This document shows, in pieces, positions 27,464 through 40,052 of a stretch of 64,000 bases of DNA. Position 1 is the first letter of the stretch, and each line of letters begins with the position of its first letter. Below the pieces are notes generated by a model, which did not search any database, was not told where the DNA came from, and worked only from the letters and a program-made list of their open reading frames with translations. The stretch comes from Bacteroidales bacterium (lineage in GTDB: Bacteria; Bacteroidota; Bacteroidia; Bacteroidales; UBA3824): assembly GCA_017417315.1 (NCBI GenBank), contig JAFPZK010000029.1, positions 1 to 64,000 of the forward strand, written 5' to 3'. The position numbers and the translations under genes were made by a program.

Positions 27464-29908
27464 ATGCCCGACACAAAAGAGCAGTTTATTCATATCCCCG
27501 AAAGCGACGAACTCGAAAAACCTGATTGGCAACAAGTCGGTCAGGAAGTTCTCGTTTTGCCGCTGAGGAACAACGTTTTGTTTCCGCTCGTGATTATGCC
27601 AGTAACCTCAGGCAGAGCCGCTACTGCGGAAATCATCAAAAGAACATACCTAAACGCCGGTTACTTAATTTGCGTTACTCAAAAAGACCCCTCAAATGCA
27701 ACGCCCGGAATTTCTGACGTTTACCAAACGGGAACTCTCGCCAGAATTTTGAGCGTTTCACAGTCGGAAAACGGAACTGTTTCAGCCGCCGTTCAGGGCA
27801 TTATGCGCGTCAAAATCACCGGCGAAGGCTCTCACAGCAATGCTCAAAACGGCTTTTTGACAGTCAATTACAAGCCTCAACGGGACTATTATCCCCCCGA
27901 AGGCGACAGCGATTTTTTTTCACTGATTACTTCCATAAAAGAGGCTTCTCTGTCAATCGCCGATATGAACGGAAACTACAATCCGAATGCCGTTCTCGCT
28001 ATCAGAAACATGAGAACGCCCGGATTTTTAATCAGTTTTATCGTTACGAATTTTGACATCAGCACCGAAGATAAAAACAAAATCTTAGCAATCAATTCAG
28101 TAAAAAAACGCGCGAGTGAACTTATCGGAGTGTTAACTTCCGAACAGGCAAAAGTTAGAATAAAAGATGACATTCAGGACAAAGTAAAGCGCGTTATCGA
28201 CAAAGAACAACGCGATTATTTTCTGAATCAACAAATAAAAACGCTTCAAAAAGAACTCGGCGGAGACCCGGCAGCCAATCAACTCGACGAACTTGAAAAA
28301 CTCGCCGAAACCAAAAACTGGCCAGAATACGCCAAAAAAGCATTTGAAAAACAGTTTTCACGGCTTAGAACCATTCACCCGCAATCGCCGGATTTTGCGA
28401 TAGAACTCTCTTATTGTCAGACACTTTTGGAACTTCCGTGGCACGACTGCACTCAGGACGATTTCACGATTAAAAGCGCAGAAGCCGTCTTAAACGATGA
28501 CCATTACGGCTTGGAAAAAGTAAAAGAGAGAATTTTGGAATATTTAGCGGTTTTGAAACTGAAAAAAAATCTCAAATCCCCGATTCTCTGTCTTTACGGT
28601 CCACCGGGTGTCGGCAAAACATCTCTCGGGAAAAGTATCGCAAAAGCCCTAAACAGAAAATACGTAAGAATTTCGTTAGGAGGACTTTACGACGAGGCTG
28701 AAATTCGGGGACACCGCCGCACGTATATTGGCGCAATGCCCGGCAGAATCATCAAAAGTATAAAAAAAGCAGGCGCGTCAAACCCCGTTTTTGTGCTTGA
28801 CGAAATCGACAAAATAGACTCCAACTTTCACGGCGACCCAGCCTCGGCATTGTTGGAAGTACTTGACCCAGAACAAAATACGGAGTTTCATGACAATTAT
28901 TTGGACTTAGATTATGATTTGTCGAACGTACTTTTTGTCGCAACGGCAAACAATATAAACAAGATTTCGAGCGCATTGTTGGACAGAATGGAAATGATTG
29001 AGGTTTCGGGTTACGTTACGGAAGAAAAACTCGAAATCCTAAAACGTCATCTCTTACCGAAAACACTTGAAAATCACGGTCTTAAACCCGAACATTTTTC
29101 CATTTCGGACTCTGTTGCCAAGTTTCTGATTGACAATTACACCCGCGAATCAGGCGTTAGAGAACTCTCAACGGTTTTGGCATCTTTGGTCAGAAAAACG
29201 GCTGTAAAAGTAGCCTCGGATTTAAATTTTTGCGACATCATAACCGAAAACGACATCATACAAAAACTCGGCAAACCGAAATATCTTCACGACGAATATT
29301 TCGCAACACGTCAGCCGGGCGTTATCCCCGGACTTGCATGGACGTCAGCAGGCGGCGAACTTTTATACATAGAGGCACTTCTTTCTAACGGAAACGGAAC
29401 TCTCAACATCACAGGCAATGTCGGCAAAGTGATGAAAGAGTCAGCCGAAATCGCAATCAACTATCTCTGTGCTAACGAAGACCGTTTAGGAATCGACCAC
29501 AGAATGTTCAAGGAGTTTGACCTGAGTCTGCATTTTCCCGAAGGCGCAGTCCCGAAAGACGGACCTTCGGCGGGCATAACGATTTTCACCTCGCTTGCCT
29601 CAGTTTACACGCAGAGACCCGTTAAACCGAAAATCGCAATGACCGGAGAATTGACGCTCTCAGGACGGGTTTTGCCCGTCGGCGGCATCAAGGAGAAAAT
29701 TCTCGGTGCAAAACGCGCCGGAATAAAGAAGATTTTTATGTCAAGAGAAAATCAACGCGATATAGAAGAAATAAATCCTCTTTATATTGACGGCTTAGAA
29801 TTTGTATACGTAAAAACGGCAATGGAATTAATTCCGATGGTTTTGGAGCCAGATAAGGCTGAAAACCACATTAAACTAAAAGAAAAAACTAAAAAACAAC
29901 AATTATAA
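27464..29908 (+). CDS. lon: ATP-dependent protease Lon
   Basis: An 814-residue cytoplasmic AAA+ protease that degrades misfolded and regulatory proteins. The LON N-domain (about 25-225, [17 protein letters not shown]) is followed by coiled coil ([17 protein letters not shown]), the AAA+ module with Walker [10 protein letters not shown] near residue 380 and Walker [12 protein letters not shown], and the protease domain. Catalytic dyad: S702 in KDGPSAGIT and the Lys in GGIKEK (K745). Length and motifs are complete. The UpxY-like gene starts three bases after its stop, so the two share an mRNA. Confidence 0.98.
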   Translation: MPDTKEQFIHIPESDELEKPDWQQVGQEVLVLPLRNNVLFPLVIMPVTSGRAATAEIIKRTYLNAGYLICVTQKDPSNATPGISDVYQTGTLARILSVSQSENGTVSAAVQGIMRVKITGEGSHSNAQNGFLTVNYKPQRDYYPPEGDSDFFSLITSIKEASLSIADMNGNYNPNAVLAIRNMRTPGFLISFIVTNFDISTEDKNKILAINSVKKRASELIGVLTSEQAKVRIKDDIQDKVKRVIDKEQRDYFLNQQIKTLQKELGGDPAANQLDELEKLAETKNWPEYAKKAFEKQFSRLRTIHPQSPDFAIELSYCQTLLELPWHDCTQDDFTIKSAEAVLNDDHYGLEKVKERILEYLAVLKLKKNLKSPILCLYGPPGVGKTSLGKSIAKALNRKYVRISLGGLYDEAEIRGHRRTYIGAMPGRIIKSIKKAGASNPVFVLDEIDKIDSNFHGDPASALLEVLDPEQNTEFHDNYLDLDYDLSNVLFVATANNINKISSALLDRMEMIEVSGYVTEEKLEILKRHLLPKTLENHGLKPEHFSISDSVAKFLIDNYTRESGVRELSTVLASLVRKTAVKVASDLNFCDIITENDIIQKLGKPKYLHDEYFATRQPGVIPGLAWTSAGGELLYIEALLSNGNGTLNITGNVGKVMKESAEIAINYLCANEDRLGIDHRMFKEFDLSLHFPEGAVPKDGPSAGITIFTSLASVYTQRPVKPKIAMTGELTLSGRVLPVGGIKEKILGAKRAGIKKIFMSRENQRDIEEINPLYIDGLEFVYVKTAMELIPMVLEPDKAENHIKLKEKTKKQQL

Positions 29909-29911
29909 GAA

Positions 29912-30436
29912 ATGTGGATACCGATTAAAACATTGTATCTCAGTGAGTTAAAAATTCAAAACGAACTCAATCAAATGGGCGAGGAAACTTTTGTGCCTAT
30001 GCGTTACGAAGCCCCCGATATGACACCGAGAGAAGAATTGGTCAATTATCCCCTCGTTCCGGCTGTTCACAACCTGCTTTTTGTCCGTAAGGAATACAAT
30101 AAAAAATGGTGCGACGGTCTAAGAGACAAAATAGATTATCCGCTTAGTTTTATTAAAAAGGCTTCCGAAGACAAGGACTATGCAACGATTAACGACTCCG
30201 AAATGGATATTTTTATGCGCGTTTGCAGTCCTGAGCATTTCGGAACTCAATACAAAACGATGGACGAACTAAAAGCAAAAGCCGGTATGATGGTCAGGGT
30301 AAAACGCGGCGAATTTGAAGGCATTGTAGGGAAATTTGTCCGTTATCAAAAACGACATTACATCGCAATAGAAACCGCCGGAATTTGCGCCCTTATGACC
30401 ATAAAATACAGCGACGTAGAAGTTTTAAAAGATTAA
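29912..30436 (+). CDS. NusG/UpxY-like transcription antitermination factor
   Basis: A 174-residue NusG-family paralogue. The N-terminal part (IPIKTLYLSELKIQNELNQM, then PLVPAVHNLLFVRKEYNKK) corresponds to the NusG polymerase-binding domain. The C-terminal part (AGMMVRVKRGEFEGIVGKFV) is a KOW domain with the usual VKxGxFxGxxG pattern. It is clearly distinct from the true nusG at 42388-42963. Specialised NusG paralogues (UpxY) in Bacteroides are usually the first gene of a capsule locus. Here the gene is three bases behind lon and six before a hydrolase gene, with no capsule genes next to it. The target operon is unknown. Confidence 0.82.
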   Translation: MWIPIKTLYLSELKIQNELNQMGEETFVPMRYEAPDMTPREELVNYPLVPAVHNLLFVRKEYNKKWCDGLRDKIDYPLSFIKKASEDKDYATINDSEMDIFMRVCSPEHFGTQYKTMDELKAKAGMMVRVKRGEFEGIVGKFVRYQKRHYIAIETAGICALMTIKYSDVEVLKD

Positions 30437-30441
30437 AGAAG

Positions 30442-31200
30442 ATGGAAAATTCAGTTTTAATAAACGAGATAAAAGTTAATTACAAAACCACGGGCGAGGG
30501 TCAGGACGTGCTTTTGCTTCACGGCTGGGGCTGCTCGTTGGAGATTTGGAAAACGCTCCAAAGTCAATTAGAAAAAAAATTCAGAGTTACCTCCATAGAT
30601 TTTCCGGGCTTCGGCAAAAGCGACGAGCCAAAAGAAGTTTGGGGCGTAGAAGAATACACCCGTTGCACGGAAAACCTCATTAAAACATTAGATTTAAAAA
30701 ATCCCGTTTTAATAGGACACTCATTCGGCGGCAGAGTTTCGATTTTGCTGTCTTCCCGTCAAGACTATATTAAAAAGGTGATTCTGACCGATTCGGCAGG
30801 CGTAAAACCGCAAAATACTAAGATTTCCGTCAGCAGAGTTTTTTCTAAGATGAAGAAACTATCAACAAAAATTATAGGAGAAAAAATGACGGAAAAACTC
30901 GTTAAACCGTTTGCAAATTCCATAGCCTCAGAAGATTACAAAAACGCAAGCGGTATGATGAAAGAAATCTTGAAAAAAGTAGTTGACGAGGATTTACAAT
31001 CAGAAATGCCGAAAATCAAGGCTTCAACACTTTTGATTTGGGGCGAAAAAGACACGGCAACACCCGTCAGCGATGCAAAAATTATGGAAAAACTTATTCC
31101 CGATTCAGGACTTGTGGTTTTTCCGGGCTGTACGCATTATAGTTTTCTCGAAAATCCTAATTACTATTACACTATCGTAGAAAACTTTTTAAACGCATAA
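30442..31200 (+). CDS. Alpha/beta hydrolase
   Basis: A 252-residue alpha/beta-hydrolase-fold enzyme, start set at 30442 (MENSVLINEIKVNYK) because an earlier in-frame ATG lies within the preceding gene. LLLHGWGCSLEIW is the oxyanion-hole HGxG region. GHSFGG holds the nucleophile Ser, WGEKDTATP the catalytic Asp and CTHYSFLENP the His, so the triad is complete. There is no signal peptide. The substrate is unknown; candidates are esters or lactones. It is last in the GlmU-like-lon-UpxY-like unit, six bases after the previous stop and followed by a terminator. Confidence 0.88.
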   Translation: MENSVLINEIKVNYKTTGEGQDVLLLHGWGCSLEIWKTLQSQLEKKFRVTSIDFPGFGKSDEPKEVWGVEEYTRCTENLIKTLDLKNPVLIGHSFGGRVSILLSSRQDYIKKVILTDSAGVKPQNTKISVSRVFSKMKKLSTKIIGEKMTEKLVKPFANSIASEDYKNASGMMKEILKKVVDEDLQSEMPKIKASTLLIWGEKDTATPVSDAKIMEKLIPDSGLVVFPGCTHYSFLENPNYYYTIVENFLNA

Positions 31201-31207
31201 AAGCAAT

Positions 31208-31239
31208 AAAAAAAGCGGTTTTTTTGAACCGCTTTTTTT
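31208..31239. terminator. Bidirectional terminator between the hydrolase gene and rpmE
   Basis: AAAAAAAGCGGTT and its complement around a 6-base loop; A and T runs on both sides serve the convergent genes. Confidence 0.9.
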
Positions 31240-31246
31240 ATTAGTT

Positions 31247-31507
31247 TTAGTTTTTCTGAGCATATTTGTCGCCGTATCTCTTTTTGAATTTGTCTACGCG
31301 ACCTGCTGTGTCCACGAGTTTCATCTTGCCGGTGAAAAACGGGTGAGATGAGTTGGAGATTTCAAGTTTTACGAGCGGATACGTTACGCCGTCCAACTCG
31401 ATTGTGTCTTTCGTGTTAACAGTACTCTTTGTAATAAAAGTCTGCTCGTTGCTCATATCTTTGAATACTACAAGGCGATATGATTCAGGATGTATGTCTT
31501 TTTTCAT
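31247..31507 (-). CDS. rpmE2: 50S ribosomal protein L31 type B
   Basis: An 86-residue large-subunit protein. [20 protein letters not shown] at the start, [22 protein letters not shown] and FKKRYG near the end are typical of L31. It lacks the CxxC zinc motif, so it belongs to the zinc-independent type B group, the usual form in Bacteroidota. The start is at 31507 because the longer in-frame start at 31546 overlaps the -7 box (31544-31551). It is transcribed alone, just behind the rpoBC operon. Confidence 0.96.
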   Translation of the reverse strand: MKKDIHPESYRLVVFKDMSNEQTFITKSTVNTKDTIELDGVTYPLVKLEISNSSHPFFTGKMKLVDTAGRVDKFKKRYGDKYAQKN

Positions 31508-31543
31508 TTTTGTATAACTTATTTTCTTAATTTTTTCAGTCCG

Positions 31544-31574
31544 CAAATTTACGAACTTTTTTTAAAAACTCAAA
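31544..31574 (-). promoter_or_regulatory. Promoter of rpmE2
   Basis: On the minus strand TTTG (31571-31574), 19 bases, TAAATTTG (31544-31551), a full consensus match; it fixes the rpmE2 start. Confidence 0.75.
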
Positions 31575-31591
31575 CTTTTTTTTTATTTTTT

Positions 31592-31906
31592 TTATGCCTC
31601 CGTCGGAGCCGCACCGAAGAGCGGCAGGGTGTTTGACCCCGCGCCGTCAGTGTTTTTAATCTTTCCGAACTGCGATTCGTAGCGCAAAACGTTGTCTTGA
31701 AGTGCCATCATTAAGCGTTTTGCGTGTTCGGGAGTCATAATGATTCTGCTTTTAACCTGCGCTTTGGGCAAGCCCGGCAAAACTCTTATGAAATCCATTA
31801 CGAACTCAGCACTCGAATGAGAGATGATTGCAAGGTTTGCATACGTGCCTTGCGCTATCTCGTTAGTCAACTCTATGTTAATCTGTCCTTTGTTTTCTTC
31901 TGCCAT
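31592..31906 (-). CDS. DUF3467 family protein at the end of the rpoBC operon
   Basis: A 104-residue protein beginning MAEENKGQINIELTNEIAQG, with FVMDFIRVLPGLPKAQVKSR and MTPEHAKRLMMALQDNVLRY, typical of the DUF3467 family. In Bacteroidota this family is often found directly behind rpoC, as here: only three bases separate it from the rpoC stop. A role linked to RNA polymerase is suggested by this position, but no biochemical function is known to me. It is small, acidic to neutral and cytoplasmic. No clear terminator hairpin follows it before the rpmE2 promoter. Confidence 0.88.
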   Translation of the reverse strand: MAEENKGQINIELTNEIAQGTYANLAIISHSSAEFVMDFIRVLPGLPKAQVKSRIIMTPEHAKRLMMALQDNVLRYESQFGKIKNTDGAGSNTLPLFGAAPTEA

Positions 31907-31909
31907 TTT

Positions 31910-34900
31910 TTAGTCCTCCATTCTGTAAGATTCTTTCGGTTGAACGTTGATATGGTCGTAACGGCGCATACCCGTACCGGCGGGAATCAAGTGTCCTACA
32001 ATAACGTTTTCCTTCAAGCCTTCGAGGAAGTCCATTTTGCCGGCGATAGCCGCCTCGTTCAAAACTCTTGTGGTCTCTTGGAACGATGCCGCCGACATGA
32101 AACTCGTAGTCTGCAACGAAGCCCTCGTAATACCTTGAAGAATTTGCGAAGATGTAGCAGGAACTGCATCACGTGCTTCTACAAGTTTCAAGTCCTTACG
32201 TTTCAAAATAGAGTTTTCGTCTCTTAACTTTCTGAGTGTTACAATCTGACCGTTTCTGAGGTTTTGCGAATCGCCGGCATCAAGAATAACTTTCTTGCCG
32301 AACATTCTGTCGTTCTCCTCCATAAACTGCCACTTGTCAACAACCTCTGATTCAAGGAAGTTGGTGTCGCCCGGATCTTCGATTTTAACCTTTCTCATCA
32401 TCTGACGGACGATAACCTCAAAGTGCTTGTCGTTGATTTTAACGCCCTGCAAACGGTAAACCTCCTGAACCTCGTTAACGATATATTCCTGAACCTCCGT
32501 AGGACCTTTGATAGCCAAAATGTCAGCCGGAGTAACAGCACCGTCAGAAAGCGGAGTACCAGCCTTAACGTAATCTTGGTCTTGAACAAGAATCTGTTTT
32601 GTCAAAGATACGAGATATTTCTTTTCTTCGCCAAGACGTGAAGTAATCGTGATTTCACGGTTACCACGTTTGATTTTGCCCATCGTAACGATACCGTCGA
32701 TTTCTGAAACGACTGCGGGGTTAGAGGGGTTACGAGCCTCAAACAATTCCGTAACACGGGGCAAACCACCGGTGATGTCGCCCAAAGAGCCGACCTTACG
32801 CGGGATTTTAACCAAGATGTCGCCCGGTTTTGCGGTGTCGCCTTCATTTTTAATAATGTGTGCTGACACAGGGATATTGTAAGTTGCAAGCGTGTTGCCG
32901 TCTTCGTCGAAAATTCTGATAGCCGGAGACTTGGTTTTGTCTTTTGCCTCGATGATGACTTTCTCAGCGAAACCTGTCTGGTCGTCAGACTCTTCGTGAT
33001 AAGTAACACCTTCAATCATATCCTCGAATCCTACACGTCCGCCGAACTCTGAAATAATCGCCGTGTTGAACGGGTCCCATTCAGAAATTACATCGCCTTT
33101 CTTAACCGTGTCGCCGTCTTTGAAGTAAAGACGTGAACCGTACTGAATCGGCGTTGTCGTCAACGTGATGTTGGTGTTAGAGTCGATAATCTTAGCCTCA
33201 GCCAAACGGGAGATTACAATCATAACCTCTTTACCGAGTTCGTCGGTGAAAGGAACGACTTTGAGGTCGTCGATTTTGATGTAACCGTCATATTTTGAGG
33301 TGAAAGAAGAATCAGCCGCAATACCGCCGGCAACACCGCCGACGTGGAATGTACGAAGTGTCAACTGCGTACCCGGCTCACCGATTGACTGTGCCGCAAT
33401 CGTACCTACCGCCTCTCCTACCTGAACTTTTCTATGAGTTGCAAGGTTCATTCCGTAACATTTTGCGCAAACGCCTTTACGCGATTCGCACGTCAAAACT
33501 GAACGGACTTCAACCTGCTCAATCGGCGAATTGTCGATTTCGTTAGCGATTTTTTCGGTGATTTCTTCGCCCGAACGAACGATAACCATACCCGTCTGCG
33601 GGTGGATAACATCGTGAACGGAAGTACGACCGAGAATCCTACTGCCGAGACTTTCAACGATTTCGTCTTTCTTTCTGAGTGGTGTCGCAATCAAACCGCG
33701 CAACGTACCGCAGTCTTCCTGCGTAATGATAACGTCCTGAGCAACGTCAACCAAACGTCTTGTCAAATAACCTGCATCGGCTGTCTTCAAAGCGGTATCG
33801 GCAAGACCCTTACGAGCACCGTGCGTAGAGATAAAGTACTCTAACACCGAAAGACCTTCCTTGAAGTTAGCAAGAATCGGGTTTTCAATAATTTCCGAAC
33901 CTGACGAAGCACCTGACTTTTGCGGTTTTGCCATAAGACCACGCATACCCGACAACTGACGAATCTGCTCTTTTGAACCGCGGGCTCCTGAATCCAACAT
34001 CATGTAAACTGAGTTGAAACCGTCGTTGTTCGCGCTCAAAGTCTTCATCACGGACTCGGTTAAACGGTGGTTGATTTGTGTCCATGTGTCGATGATTTGG
34101 TTGTAACGCTCGTTGAAAGTGATGAAACCCATACCGTAGTTGTTAAGGATTTCGTCAACTTGGTCATAACCTTCCTGAATCATCGCAGCCTTTTCATCAG
34201 GAACGACAACGTCTTCAAGGTTGAACGACAGACCGCCTTTGAACGCTCTGTAATAACCCATTGCCTTGATGTCGTCCAAGAACTGAACCGCTCTTGCCAT
34301 ACCGCAACGTTTGATTACGGTAGAGATGATGGACTTTAAGTTTTTCTTTTTGATGACCTCGTTGATAAAGCCGACCTCGTCAGGCACAACCTGATTGAAA
34401 AGGATTCTGCCGACAGTAGTGTCAATCATTTTCTTAACGAGAACATCGCCTTCGAGAACATTTGCTTTGATTTTGCAAGACGACTGCAAAGCCGCTTTGC
34501 CTTCGTTGTAAGCAATAATCGTCTCTTCAGGACTGTAATATATCTGACCCGCACCTTTGACGGGTTTTCCGTTTTCAAGTTTTCTTTCCTTGGTCATATA
34601 ATAAAGACCAAGAACCATATCCTGAGAAGGAACTGCAATCGGCTCACCGTTAGCAGGATTCAAGATGTTGTGCGAAGCAAGCATCAAAATCTGAGCCTCC
34701 AAAACGGCAGCATTACCGAGCGGCAAGTGAACAGCCATCTGGTCGCCGTCGAAGTCCGCGTTGAACGCCGTACAAACGAGCGGGTGCAACTGAATAGCCT
34801 TTCCTTCGATTAATCTCGGTTGGAACGCCTGAATACCAAGTCTGTGAAGCGTAGGAGCACGGTTCAACAAAACGGGGTGTCCTTTCAAAACGTTTTCCAA

Positions 34901-36172
34901 AATATCGTAAACAACGGGGTCTTTTCTGTCAACGATTTTCTTTGCTGACTTCACCGTCTTAACGATACCTCTTTCAATCAACTTTCTGATAACGAAAGGT
35001 TTATAAAGTTCTGATGCCATTTGTTTCGGAAGACCGCACTCGTGCATGTGGAGTTCCGGTCCTACGATAATAACCGAACGCGCCGAATAGTCAACACGTT
35101 TACCAAGAAGGTTCTGACGGAAACGACCGGCTTTACCTTTCAAGGAGTCTGACAATGATTTCAACGGGCGGTTAGCCTCTGATTTTACTGCATTAGATTT
35201 TCTTGAATTGTCAAGCAACGAATCGACTGCCTCTTGAAGCATACGCTTTTCGTTACGAAGGATTACCTCCGGGGCTTTGATTTCGATAAGACGTTTCAAG
35301 CGGTTGTTACGGATAATAACCCTGCGGTAAAGGTCATTCAAGTCGGAAGTTGCAAAACGTCCTCCGTCAAGCGGAACAAGCGGACGCAACTCCGGCGGAA
35401 TTACCGGCACAACCTTCAAAATCATATATTCAGGCTTGTTGGTCTCAGGAGCAGAACGGAACATCTGAACGACTTGAAGACGTTTCAATGCCTCTTGTTT
35501 TCTCTGCTGAGAAGTTTCTTTGTTAGCCTGATCGCGGAGTGAATATGCTAATTCATCAAGGTTGATGTCTTTCAAGAGGTCGTAAATAGCCTCAGCACCC
35601 ATCTTCGCGATAAATTTATTCGGGTCGGTGTCTTCCAAAAGTTGATTGTCTTTGGGAAGAGAATCAATGATGTCAAGATATTCTTCCTCAGCCAACAAAT
35701 CCAACTTCTGAACGCCGTCCTCAGCCTTAACACCGGGCTGAATTACCACGTATTTTTCGTAATAAATAATTGAGTCGAGTTTTTTGGTCTGCATTCCCAA
35801 AAGGTATCCTATTTTGTTAGGAAGGCTTCTGAAATACCAAATGTGCGCAACGGGAACAACGAGTTGAATGTGTCCCATACGCTCGCGCCTTACTTTTTTC
35901 TCGGTAACTTCAACGCCGCAACGGTCGCAGACAATGCCTTTATAACGGATACGTTTGTATTTTCCGCAATGACATTCGTAATCTTTTACGGGTCCGAAAA
36001 TTCTTTCGCAGAACAGACCGTCCCTTTCGGGTTTGTAAGTACGGTAGTTAATTGTTTCGGGTTTTAGAACCTCACCCGAAGATCTTTCCAAAATTTCTTC
36101 GGGCGAAGCAAGCCCGATAGAAATCTTGGTAAAATTGTTTTTAATTTTGTTATCTTTACGAAATGCTACCAT
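31910..36172 (-). CDS. rpoC: RNA polymerase beta' subunit
   Basis: The 1420-residue largest catalytic subunit of RNA polymerase. The N-terminal zinc site is [20 protein letters not shown], the active-site motif is [15 protein letters not shown] (three Asp holding Mg2+), and a second cysteine set (CGTLRG...[13 protein letters not shown]) follows. [19 protein letters not shown]-type bridge/trigger region and the C-terminal HLIPAGTGM are present. It starts 15 bases after rpoB and is co-transcribed with it. Nothing is missing. Confidence 0.98.
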   Translation of the reverse strand: MVAFRKDNKIKNNFTKISIGLASPEEILERSSGEVLKPETINYRTYKPERDGLFCERIFGPVKDYECHCGKYKRIRYKGIVCDRCGVEVTEKKVRRERMGHIQLVVPVAHIWYFRSLPNKIGYLLGMQTKKLDSIIYYEKYVVIQPGVKAEDGVQKLDLLAEEEYLDIIDSLPKDNQLLEDTDPNKFIAKMGAEAIYDLLKDINLDELAYSLRDQANKETSQQRKQEALKRLQVVQMFRSAPETNKPEYMILKVVPVIPPELRPLVPLDGGRFATSDLNDLYRRVIIRNNRLKRLIEIKAPEVILRNEKRMLQEAVDSLLDNSRKSNAVKSEANRPLKSLSDSLKGKAGRFRQNLLGKRVDYSARSVIIVGPELHMHECGLPKQMASELYKPFVIRKLIERGIVKTVKSAKKIVDRKDPVVYDILENVLKGHPVLLNRAPTLHRLGIQAFQPRLIEGKAIQLHPLVCTAFNADFDGDQMAVHLPLGNAAVLEAQILMLASHNILNPANGEPIAVPSQDMVLGLYYMTKERKLENGKPVKGAGQIYYSPEETIIAYNEGKAALQSSCKIKANVLEGDVLVKKMIDTTVGRILFNQVVPDEVGFINEVIKKKNLKSIISTVIKRCGMARAVQFLDDIKAMGYYRAFKGGLSFNLEDVVVPDEKAAMIQEGYDQVDEILNNYGMGFITFNERYNQIIDTWTQINHRLTESVMKTLSANNDGFNSVYMMLDSGARGSKEQIRQLSGMRGLMAKPQKSGASSGSEIIENPILANFKEGLSVLEYFISTHGARKGLADTALKTADAGYLTRRLVDVAQDVIITQEDCGTLRGLIATPLRKKDEIVESLGSRILGRTSVHDVIHPQTGMVIVRSGEEITEKIANEIDNSPIEQVEVRSVLTCESRKGVCAKCYGMNLATHRKVQVGEAVGTIAAQSIGEPGTQLTLRTFHVGGVAGGIAADSSFTSKYDGYIKIDDLKVVPFTDELGKEVMIVISRLAEAKIIDSNTNITLTTTPIQYGSRLYFKDGDTVKKGDVISEWDPFNTAIISEFGGRVGFEDMIEGVTYHEESDDQTGFAEKVIIEAKDKTKSPAIRIFDEDGNTLATYNIPVSAHIIKNEGDTAKPGDILVKIPRKVGSLGDITGGLPRVTELFEARNPSNPAVVSEIDGIVTMGKIKRGNREITITSRLGEEKKYLVSLTKQILVQDQDYVKAGTPLSDGAVTPADILAIKGPTEVQEYIVNEVQEVYRLQGVKINDKHFEVIVRQMMRKVKIEDPGDTNFLESEVVDKWQFMEENDRMFGKKVILDAGDSQNLRNGQIVTLRKLRDENSILKRKDLKLVEARDAVPATSSQILQGITRASLQTTSFMSAASFQETTRVLNEAAIAGKMDFLEGLKENVIVGHLIPAGTGMRRYDHINVQPKESYRMED

Positions 36173-36187
36173 TTTCTTTAACTTTTT

Positions 36188-39100
36188 CTAATTAAGTGTT
36201 ACGCTCAGACCTAAACCTCTAAGTTCGTGCAAAAGCACGTTAAACGATTCGGGAATACCCGGAGTCGGCATCGGGTCGCCTTTAACGATTGCCTCGTAAG
36301 CCTTAGCCCTTCCGACAACGTCGTCAGATTTAACAGTCAAAATCTCTTGAAGAATGTTTGCCGCACCGAATGCCTCGATAGCCCAAACCTCCATCTCTCC
36401 GAACCTCTGACCACCGAACTGCGCTTTACCGCCCAACGGCTGCTGAGTAATAAGAGAGTAAGGTCCGATTGAACGGGCGTGCATTTTGTCGTCAACCATG
36501 TGTCCGAGTTTCAACATGTAGATAACGCCGACTGTTGCGGGTTGGTCGAATCTTTCGCCCGTACCTCCGTCATAAAGGTAAGATTTACCGAATCTCGGCA
36601 AACCGTTTTTCTCCATCAAGTCGCCGATTTGGTCAACGGTTGCACCGTCGAAAATCGGGGTTGCGAATGTAACGCCCATCGTTTTTCCCGCCCAGCCGAG
36701 GACGGTTTCGTAAATCTGTCCGAGGTTCATACGCGAAGGCACGCCCAACGGGTTCAATACGATGTCAACGGGTGTTCCGTCTGCCAAGAACGGCATATCC
36801 TCTGCGCGGACAATTCTTGATACGATACCTTTGTTACCGTGTCTACCTGCCATTTTGTCGCCTACGCGGAGTTTTCTCTTCATCGCCACGTAAACTTTTG
36901 CGAGTTGGATAATACCAATCGGAAGTTCGTCACCAATCATAAAGTTGTATTTCTGACGGCGGTAAACGCTTTCTTCCTCTTTATATTTTACGACATAATT
37001 GTGAAGCAATGCTTTGATTGTGTCGTTTTTCTTCTTGTCTGTCGTCCACTTATTGGGGTTGATGTCGATGTAATTTTCGATTTCCTGAAAATTCTTCAAC
37101 GTAAACTTAACGCCCTTGGGGATAACGTCCTTGTTAAAATAATCCTTAACGCCCTGCGATGTTTTGCCGTTAGTTAAGATAAAGAGTTTTTCGATGAGTT
37201 TGTCTCTCAAATCGGCAGCCACTTTCTCGAAATCCTTGTCGATTTTCTGAATTTGCGGTTTGTCTGCCGCTTTACCTTTGCGGTCTTTCATCTGACGTGA
37301 GAAAAGACGTTTTTCGATAACAACACCTTTTATAGAAGGCGGTGTTTTAAGTGAAGCGTCTTTTACGTCGCCGGCTTTTTCACCGAAAATTGCGCGTAAA
37401 AGTTTCTCCTCAGGAGACGGGTCAGACTCTCCTTTCGGCGTGATTTTACCGATAAGAATATCACCCGGAACAACCTCCGCACCAACACGGATAAGACCGT
37501 TTTCGTCCAAGTTTCTCGTAGCATCTTCGCTGACGTTAGGAATGTCGGCAGTGAGTTCCTCCATACCGCGTTTTGTGTCGCGGACTTCCAACTGATACTC
37601 ATCAATATGGATTGAAGTAAAAAGGTCTTCACGGACAACTTTTTCCGAGATAACGATAGCGTCCTCGTAGTTGTAACCTTTCCAAGGCATGAACGCCACT
37701 TTCATATTTCTACCCAAAGCAAGTTCGCCGCCTTTTGTAGCGTAACCTTCGGTCATTATCTCGCCCTTTTTAACCTGTTGACCTTTACGGACAATCGGGC
37801 GGATATTGATACACATACTTTGGTTAGTCTTCTTAAACTTCGTCAAATAATACGTTACGTCTTCGGGGTTAAATTCAACGAATCTTTCTTCCTCGGTTTT
37901 GTTGTAACGTACTACTATTTTGTCGCCGTCAACGTACTGAATAACACCATCGTCTTCGGCAATAATCTGCGTACGCGAGTCTTTTGCGCAACGTGCCTCG
38001 ATACCTGTTCCGACAATCGGGGCCTCAGGCTCAATAATAGGAACTGCCTGACGCATCATGTTAGAACCCATCAACGCACGGTTAGCATCGTCGTGCTCCA
38101 AGAACGGAATAAGAGAAGCCGCAAGCGACGAAATCTGGTTCGGCGCAACGTCCATCAATTCTACCTCCTCCGGCGGAATAACCGGGAAGTCGGCATTTTG
38201 ACGCGCTTTAACCCTCTTTTCCAAAAGTTTGCCGTTTTCGTCAACAAGAGCGGTAGCCTGAGCAACTTTCTTGTTGTCTTCGTCTTCGGCAGTCATATAT
38301 TGCATACCTTCGGGTGAGAAATCTACCACACCGTCGGTTACTTTTCTATAAGGTGTTTCGATAAAGCCTAAATCGTCGATTTTAGCGAAAACGCAAAGCG
38401 ACGAAATAAGACCGATGTTAGGACCTTCCGGGGTTTCAATCGGGCAAAGACGACCATAGTGAGTATAGTGAACGTCTCGCACCTCAAAACCTGCACGGTC
38501 TCTTGACAAACCGCCGGGACCCAAAGCCGACAAACGTCTCTTGTGAGTGATTTCGGCAAGCGGGTTGGTCTGGTCCATAAACTGCGACAACTGGTTTGTT
38601 CCGAAGAACGAATTAATAACAGATGCCAAAGTTTTTGAGTTTATCAAGTCCGTCGGGGTGAAAACTTCGTTGTCCCTGACGTTCATTCTTTCGCGGATTG
38701 TTCTTGCCATACGAGCCAAACCTACTCCGAACTGATCGTAAAGTTGTTCGCCTACGGTTCTTACTCTACGGTTAGACAAGTGGTCTATATCGTCAACGTC
38801 CGCTTTTGAATTGATAAGCTCAATCAAATATTTTATAATTTCGATAATATCCTCTTTTGTCAAGACCTTAATATCGGGGTCGATTGTAAGAGCCAACTTT
38901 TTGTTGATTCTGTAACGTCCCACATCGCCGAGGTCGTAACGGCGGTCTGAGAAAAAGAGTTTGTCAATCATATCCCTTGCGGTAGCCTCGTCTGGCGGTT
39001 CAGCATTTCTTAACTGACGGTAGATATGATAAACGGCTTCTTTTTCCGAGTTGCAGGGGTCTTTTTGCAACGTGTTGGTTATGATAGAATAATCAACATG

Positions 39101-39997
39101 GTCTTCTGTGTCTTTGTGAACGAGAATCGTCTGTGCGCCTGAATCCACGATTAAATCAACGTGTTCGGGCAGGATTTCAACTTCACGTTCCAAAACTACT
39201 TCGTTTCTTTCGATAGAAACCACCTCACCGGTGTCCTCGTCAACGAAGTCCTCAGTCCAAGTTCTTAAAACCCTTGCAGCGAGTTTTCTGCCGACAACTT
39301 TTTTGAGTGCAGTTTTGTTAACTTTTACTTCGTCCGCCAAGTTAAAAATTTGGAGAATATCCTTGTCGGCTTCAAAACCGATAGCACGCAAAAGTGTCGT
39401 AACGGGTAATTTTTTCTTTCTGTCGATGTAAGCGTACATGACATTCGAGATGTCAGTCGCAAACTCAATCCAAGAACCTTTGAAAGGAATGATTCTTGCC
39501 GAATAAAGTTTTGTACCGTTAGCATGGATTGACGAACCGAAGAACACGCCCGGTGAACGGTGAAGTTGTGATACTACAACACGCTCCGCGCCGTTGATAA
39601 CGAACGTTCCGGCGGGTGTCATATAAGGAACGGTACCCAGATAGACATCTTGAATAACCGTGTCGAAATCCTCATGTTCGGGGTCGGTACAATAAAGTTT
39701 GAGTTTGGCTTTCAACGGAACGCTGTATGTCAAACCCCTGTCCAAACATTCCGGAATCGAATATCTTGAAGGGTCGATATAATAATCGATAAATTCAAGA
39801 ACAAAATTATTGCGGGTATCGGTTATAGGGAAGTTTTCATTGAAAACCTTAAACAACCCCTCTTGTTTCCTCTTTTCAGGAGTAGTCTCCAATTGGAAAA
39901 AGTCATGGAAACTTTTCAATTGGATTTCCAGAAAATCAGGATACTCCAACTGATTTTTTGTTGAAGCGAAACTTATTCTTGTGTTATTCAGAGCCAT
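36188..39997 (-). CDS. rpoB: RNA polymerase beta subunit
   Basis: The 1269-residue second-largest polymerase subunit. I place the start at 39997 ([16 protein letters not shown]) because the preceding in-frame residues come from a T-rich leader next to the attenuator hairpin. Visible blocks include [17 protein letters not shown] and the following [20 protein letters not shown] (rifampicin-binding cluster), [13 protein letters not shown], and the C-terminal [20 protein letters not shown]. In the rifampicin region the sensitive-type residues ([18 protein letters not shown]) are seen. It lies between rplL and rpoC. Confidence 0.98.
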   Translation of the reverse strand: MALNNTRISFASTKNQLEYPDFLEIQLKSFHDFFQLETTPEKRKQEGLFKVFNENFPITDTRNNFVLEFIDYYIDPSRYSIPECLDRGLTYSVPLKAKLKLYCTDPEHEDFDTVIQDVYLGTVPYMTPAGTFVINGAERVVVSQLHRSPGVFFGSSIHANGTKLYSARIIPFKGSWIEFATDISNVMYAYIDRKKKLPVTTLLRAIGFEADKDILQIFNLADEVKVNKTALKKVVGRKLAARVLRTWTEDFVDEDTGEVVSIERNEVVLEREVEILPEHVDLIVDSGAQTILVHKDTEDHVDYSIITNTLQKDPCNSEKEAVYHIYRQLRNAEPPDEATARDMIDKLFFSDRRYDLGDVGRYRINKKLALTIDPDIKVLTKEDIIEIIKYLIELINSKADVDDIDHLSNRRVRTVGEQLYDQFGVGLARMARTIRERMNVRDNEVFTPTDLINSKTLASVINSFFGTNQLSQFMDQTNPLAEITHKRRLSALGPGGLSRDRAGFEVRDVHYTHYGRLCPIETPEGPNIGLISSLCVFAKIDDLGFIETPYRKVTDGVVDFSPEGMQYMTAEDEDNKKVAQATALVDENGKLLEKRVKARQNADFPVIPPEEVELMDVAPNQISSLAASLIPFLEHDDANRALMGSNMMRQAVPIIEPEAPIVGTGIEARCAKDSRTQIIAEDDGVIQYVDGDKIVVRYNKTEEERFVEFNPEDVTYYLTKFKKTNQSMCINIRPIVRKGQQVKKGEIMTEGYATKGGELALGRNMKVAFMPWKGYNYEDAIVISEKVVREDLFTSIHIDEYQLEVRDTKRGMEELTADIPNVSEDATRNLDENGLIRVGAEVVPGDILIGKITPKGESDPSPEEKLLRAIFGEKAGDVKDASLKTPPSIKGVVIEKRLFSRQMKDRKGKAADKPQIQKIDKDFEKVAADLRDKLIEKLFILTNGKTSQGVKDYFNKDVIPKGVKFTLKNFQEIENYIDINPNKWTTDKKKNDTIKALLHNYVVKYKEEESVYRRQKYNFMIGDELPIGIIQLAKVYVAMKRKLRVGDKMAGRHGNKGIVSRIVRAEDMPFLADGTPVDIVLNPLGVPSRMNLGQIYETVLGWAGKTMGVTFATPIFDGATVDQIGDLMEKNGLPRFGKSYLYDGGTGERFDQPATVGVIYMLKLGHMVDDKMHARSIGPYSLITQQPLGGKAQFGGQRFGEMEVWAIEAFGAANILQEILTVKSDDVVGRAKAYEAIVKGDPMPTPGIPESFNVLLHELRGLGLSVTLN

Positions 39998-40052
39998 CTG
40001 ACTTTTTGAAAAAAAATTTAATAAAAAAATAATAAGGTGTATTGAATACAAC

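Noticed and set aside
38547-38735. Several short frames opposite rpoB and rpoC
   Set aside because: Antisense shadows of strongly conserved genes, with no ribosome site or conserved motif.
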